Source: Sporomusa sp. KB1
GTDB taxonomy: Bacteria; Bacillota; Negativicutes; Sporomusales; Sporomusaceae
DNA: 64,000 nucleotides
Assembly: GCF_007830295.1 (NCBI RefSeq)
Contig: NZ_VLKC01000001.1
Span: 205,773 to 269,772 of the forward strand
Reading direction: 5' to 3'
This document shows, piece after piece, positions 61,669-64,000 of this stretch; the first letter of the stretch is position 1, and every line of letters starts with the position of its first letter. Below the pieces are notes generated by a model. That model was not told the DNA's origin. It did not search any database and saw only the letters and a list, made by a program, of their open reading frames with translations. The translations under genes were made by a program, and so were the position numbers.

Positions 61669-61955
61669 TTCCAAACTATGATATCAAATTACCATTTTAA
61701 AATACCTTGCCTAAAGCAGCATTTTTCACTTTTTTCTTTCTGTAAATGTTAGCAATGCAAAGGTCTAAGGATGTTTTTGACGAATATATATATAATTTAT
61801 GATCTTTTATCCCATTCTTAGGTATGCAAATTGGACGGAAAAGTAACGCTTGCTTGGCAAACACTAAATATTGTAATCGAATAATATTCACTCTAATATT
61901 ATTCATCAATTTCTAATAATTCCAATAATTTTTCCAAACAATGATACCAATTACC
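61669..61955. repeat. Duplicated 24-bp motif upstream of the LysR gene
   Basis: TTCCAAACTATGATATCAAA-TTACC (61669-61693) and TTCCAAACAATGATACCAAT-TACC (61932-61955) differ at few positions and lie about 260 bp apart in the same orientation. They flank AT-rich DNA between the MFS and LysR genes and are candidates for regulator-binding sites. The rest of 61328-62020 shows no supported gene. Confidence 0.6.
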
Positions 61956-62020
61956 TATTTACATCTGTCATTTTATTGTGGCTGCTTACATTGTTCACAG
62001 CAATCAGTTAGGAGGTAAGC

Positions 62021-62920
62021 ATGGATATCCGACATTTACGTTCCTTTATAATGGTGGCACAATGTTTGAGTTTTACTGAGGCTGCCAAACGTATATTCAT
62101 AGGTCAATCAGCACTAAGCAAACACATTGCTGATCTTGAAGAAGAGATGGGCGTCGAATTGCTGATTCGTCATCACCGTTCTCTTGAATTAACGGCAGCA
62201 GGTAAAACTCTATTAAGAGAAAGCGTTAACCTCCTCGACAGAGTTTCTGATATTATAGAAAAAACCCGTCAAGCCGACCGCGGAATACGTGGAAGTTTAA
62301 AAATCGGTTGCTTCGGGGGAGAAAGTGCCTTTTTCCCTTACGCTTTAAAAAGATTCCATTCTCTTTATCCTCAAATAAGTATAGACCTGCAATTACTTAC
62401 TCTTAGAATGATAGAAACCGCTTTAGAATCTGAAGAATTAGATCTCGGCTTTGTAGTAATACTTGGAAACGAATTAAAACCCAACAAATTCATGCAGCGC
62501 TTGATTTATAGAGTTCCTTTATGCTTTCTGATGCCCAGTCATCATCCTTACGCTGGTGAACCTTCTATCGACATTGCTGCTTTATCTAATGAATCATTTA
62601 TTTTGTTGTCTGCAGCAGAATCTGATGAAGGTATTAAGTGGTTCAATGCCTTTTGTGAAAAACGCGGGTTTTTACCATCTATATCAACTACAACGACTCG
62701 AATGGACGGTGTATTATGGCTAGTTGAAGCAGGCTTTGGTATTTCCTTCTGGTCCAAAAATCCTACGCTAACGCGTTATACCCACCCGGGTATCTCTTTC
62801 GTTGATATGCAGGGCAAAGAGGCTTATAGTAATATCGTCGCTCAATGGAAAAAGAACCGCCATAATCCTGCAATTTCACTTTTTCTTAACATGCTTGAGA
62901 CTATTGATAAAAGCAACTAG
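62021..62920 (+). CDS. LysR-family transcriptional regulator
   Basis: A 299-residue LysR regulator. The N-terminal helix-turn-helix (MDIRHLRSFIMVAQCLSFTE, AAKRIFIGQSALSKHIADLE) and the type 2 periplasmic-binding-like effector domain (LKIGCFGGESAFFPYALKRF onward) are normal. ATG 62021 follows AGGAGG. It is divergent from the OFA-type carrier/UroD-like/porin cluster and probably activates it in response to the imported compound. Confidence 0.92.
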   Translation: MDIRHLRSFIMVAQCLSFTEAAKRIFIGQSALSKHIADLEEEMGVELLIRHHRSLELTAAGKTLLRESVNLLDRVSDIIEKTRQADRGIRGSLKIGCFGGESAFFPYALKRFHSLYPQISIDLQLLTLRMIETALESEELDLGFVVILGNELKPNKFMQRLIYRVPLCFLMPSHHPYAGEPSIDIAALSNESFILLSAAESDEGIKWFNAFCEKRGFLPSISTTTTRMDGVLWLVEAGFGISFWSKNPTLTRYTHPGISFVDMQGKEAYSNIVAQWKKNRHNPAISLFLNMLETIDKSN

Positions 62921-63449
62921 ATTAAGAGTAGTATGAATTCAATCGCGTTTATAAAAACTTTGCAGATTCTTTAACTTAAATCCAACAGGCTATAAGAAAA
63001 ACCGCTATCGCGGTCCTATGGCTTCGAGTACATCCGAAATTCGGTACTCAAATCCATAGACTCCTTTGTAAATATCTTTGTAATATCGTGGATACATTGC
63101 CTTGCCACAGGATTCACATCTGAATTGCGGAGGGTAGCTTAGATCCCTTGTATTATCCTGCTATCAAAGTCCCTTACCACTTGGTAGGGGATTTCTTCTT
63201 GTTTTTCACAGCCCAGACAGATGTAATGTATCGCTTCACTCGTTCCTGCCACTTCCCAAGAATCTTACTGCATATACCCCGGATTCTTCGACCATAGATG
63301 CCATAATGCGTAAGCATCCAGTGTGGGATCTCCACAATGCTGAAACTTTTCAACCTCTTTCCGTACAACAGGTCGAATTTGTCTTCCATACTTTTCCACG
63401 AATCGAAGTTGTTCTGTCCAGGGAAAGTTATACTTTCCATTGGATAAAC
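62921..63449 (-). other. Intergenic region with a zinc-ribbon-like coding remnant
   Basis: On the minus strand an open frame without a start (63005-63160) reads YPPQFRCESCGKAMYPRYY, KDIYKGVYGFEYRISDVLEA then IGPR-stop, with one CxxC pair, and ends at a small GC hairpin with T run (ACCGC-GAT-AGCGGTTTTT). It looks like the 3' end of a small gene. An 88-codon frame at 63174-63440 begins directly behind a terminator with no ribosome site and is not called. Confidence 0.4.
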
Positions 63450-63451
63450 AA

Positions 63452-63477
63452 AAAACCCGCGAAATTCGCGGGTTTTA
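63452..63477. terminator. Bidirectional terminator after enolase-superfamily gene
   Basis: Arms 63452-63463 and 63465-63476 (AAAACCCGCGAA and complement); the minus strand continues TTTTTTG. Confidence 0.85.
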
Positions 63478-63489
63478 GGGCAACAAGCC

Positions 63490-64000
63490 TTACTTAATCA
63501 ATATTCTATCTGAATCCGTAAATACTTTTTCCGTGAAATCCTGTCCTATACCTGGAAGTTCCGGAACAGTATAGCGTCCGTTTACTGGTTGATAATTATG
63601 AACACACAGTTCAACATACTCAGGTAATAAAGTTTTTTGGTGATGTTCATGAATGCAGAAATTAGGAATTGCTGTTTCAGCATGTAACGCTGCCGCTTCT
63701 GCTACACCCGTTCCGGCCACATGCGCTTGTACTGTAACCTCATAGGCATGTGCAATATCTGCGATTTTTTTGAATTCGGAAAAGCCACCGCAGGAACCGA
63801 TGTCAGGCTGAATTATATCAATAGAACGATCAGCAAAGAAAGGTAAATACCCCCAGCGAGTATATATTCTTTCACCTGAAGCTATAGGAATATTGATCTT
63901 TTCTTTGGCTTTTTGCAGTAATTTGGGATTCAAAGGTGTGTTAATTTCTTCATAAAAGAAAATATTATATTCCTCAATCGCTTTCGCAAACTGAATTGCA
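63490..64000 (-). CDS. Enolase-superfamily (mandelate racemase/galactonate dehydratase-like) enzyme, 5' end beyond window
   Basis: The frame is open to the right edge, so about 170 C-terminal residues are visible. Typical features are FFYEEINTPLNPKLLQKAKE, IPIASGERIYTRWGYLPFFA, IDIIQPDIGSCGGFSEFKKI and VQAHVAGTGVAEAAALHAE. The last contains the His expected of the general base in the galactonate-dehydratase-like subgroup, and SGER carries the Glu of the metal site. Probably a sugar-acid dehydratase; specificity cannot be judged. A terminator follows the stop. Confidence 0.82.
   Translation of the reverse strand, partial: AIQFAKAIEEYNIFFYEEINTPLNPKLLQKAKEKINIPIASGERIYTRWGYLPFFADRSIDIIQPDIGSCGGFSEFKKIADIAHAYEVTVQAHVAGTGVAEAAALHAETAIPNFCIHEHHQKTLLPEYVELCVHNYQPVNGRYTVPELPGIGQDFTEKVFTDSDRILIK

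Noticed and set aside
61697-61909. 70-codon minus-strand frame
   Set aside because: Very AT-rich intergenic DNA, weak and distant ribosome site, no family pattern.
63174-63440. 88-codon minus-strand frame
   Set aside because: Starts immediately behind a terminator hairpin with no ribosome site. The sequence reads partly protein-like (WMLTHYGIYGRRIRGICSK), so it may be a remnant, but it is not supported as a gene.

Overview
The window looks like chromosomal DNA of a spore-forming, outer-membrane-bearing Firmicute of the Negativicutes, most likely a Sporomusa/Pelosinus relative (Sporomusaceae). Endospore genes (spoVAC-spoVAD-spoVAE with DUF1657 and DUF421 partners) and a Bacillus-type SOS region (lexA divergent from a yneA-like LysM gene, GAAC-N4-GTTC boxes) sit beside diderm genes: TpsA/TpsB two-partner secretion, an AIDA-type autotransporter, TonB-ExbB-ExbD and an SLH-domain OmpM-type porin. 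UroD-fold methyltransferase-like proteins fit a corrinoid-using anaerobe. The species is inferred, not proven.

Layout. 1-3.3 kb: acetolactate decarboxylase (cut by the left edge), msrA, a small membrane protein, and a broken plus an intact TctC/Bug-type binding protein. 3.6-5.5 kb: EAL-CBS-GGDEF protein. 5.5-10.3 kb: a phosphate-starvation block of alkaline phosphatase, a YibE/F membrane protein, a diacylglycerol glycosyltransferase-like enzyme and a zinc phospholipase C. Two promoters there carry three Pho-box hexamers each, with identical spacing to the -10. 10.4-13.6 kb: an operon with the gene content of the Bacillus spoVA2mob heat-resistance operon. 14-18 kb: a Mop-type molybdenum aldehyde oxidoreductase, preceded by a 23-codon remnant of its own N terminus, and a molybdopterin-binding protein.

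18.2-32.6 kb: a GC-rich surface-protein island on the minus strand, in transcription order TpsB, TpsA, ExbB, ExbD, TonB, a 1646-residue AIDA-repeat autotransporter, and a TibC-type O-heptosyltransferase. Broken TonB and TpsA 3' fragments follow, pointing to an older, longer tandem array. 33-41.9 kb: a histidine-phosphatase-fold protein lacking the catalytic His, arginase, a CoaC-like flavoprotein, the SOS region, a TetR regulator, a DUF1858/solute-binding fusion, an intact IS481-type integrase-like gene that has lost its catalytic residues, and a THEP1-type NTPase. 42-46.8 kb: tRNA-Glu(CUC) next to gltX, then an M-box magnesium riboswitch controlling a soluble MgtE_N-CBS protein and an NRAMP-type transporter.

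47-64 kb: a PAS-GGDEF cyclase, a 28-residue membrane peptide, a CoA-disulfide-reductase/rhodanese/TusA/DsrE fusion with an ArsR regulator, a TetR-controlled EmrAB-type pump with two operators, a broken EamA transporter, a small chemotaxis-type sensor, and a catabolic cluster (OmpM porin, two UroD-like proteins, OFA-type MFS carrier, LysR regulator, enolase-superfamily enzyme cut by the right edge). No CRISPR array, rRNA or intact insertion sequence was seen.
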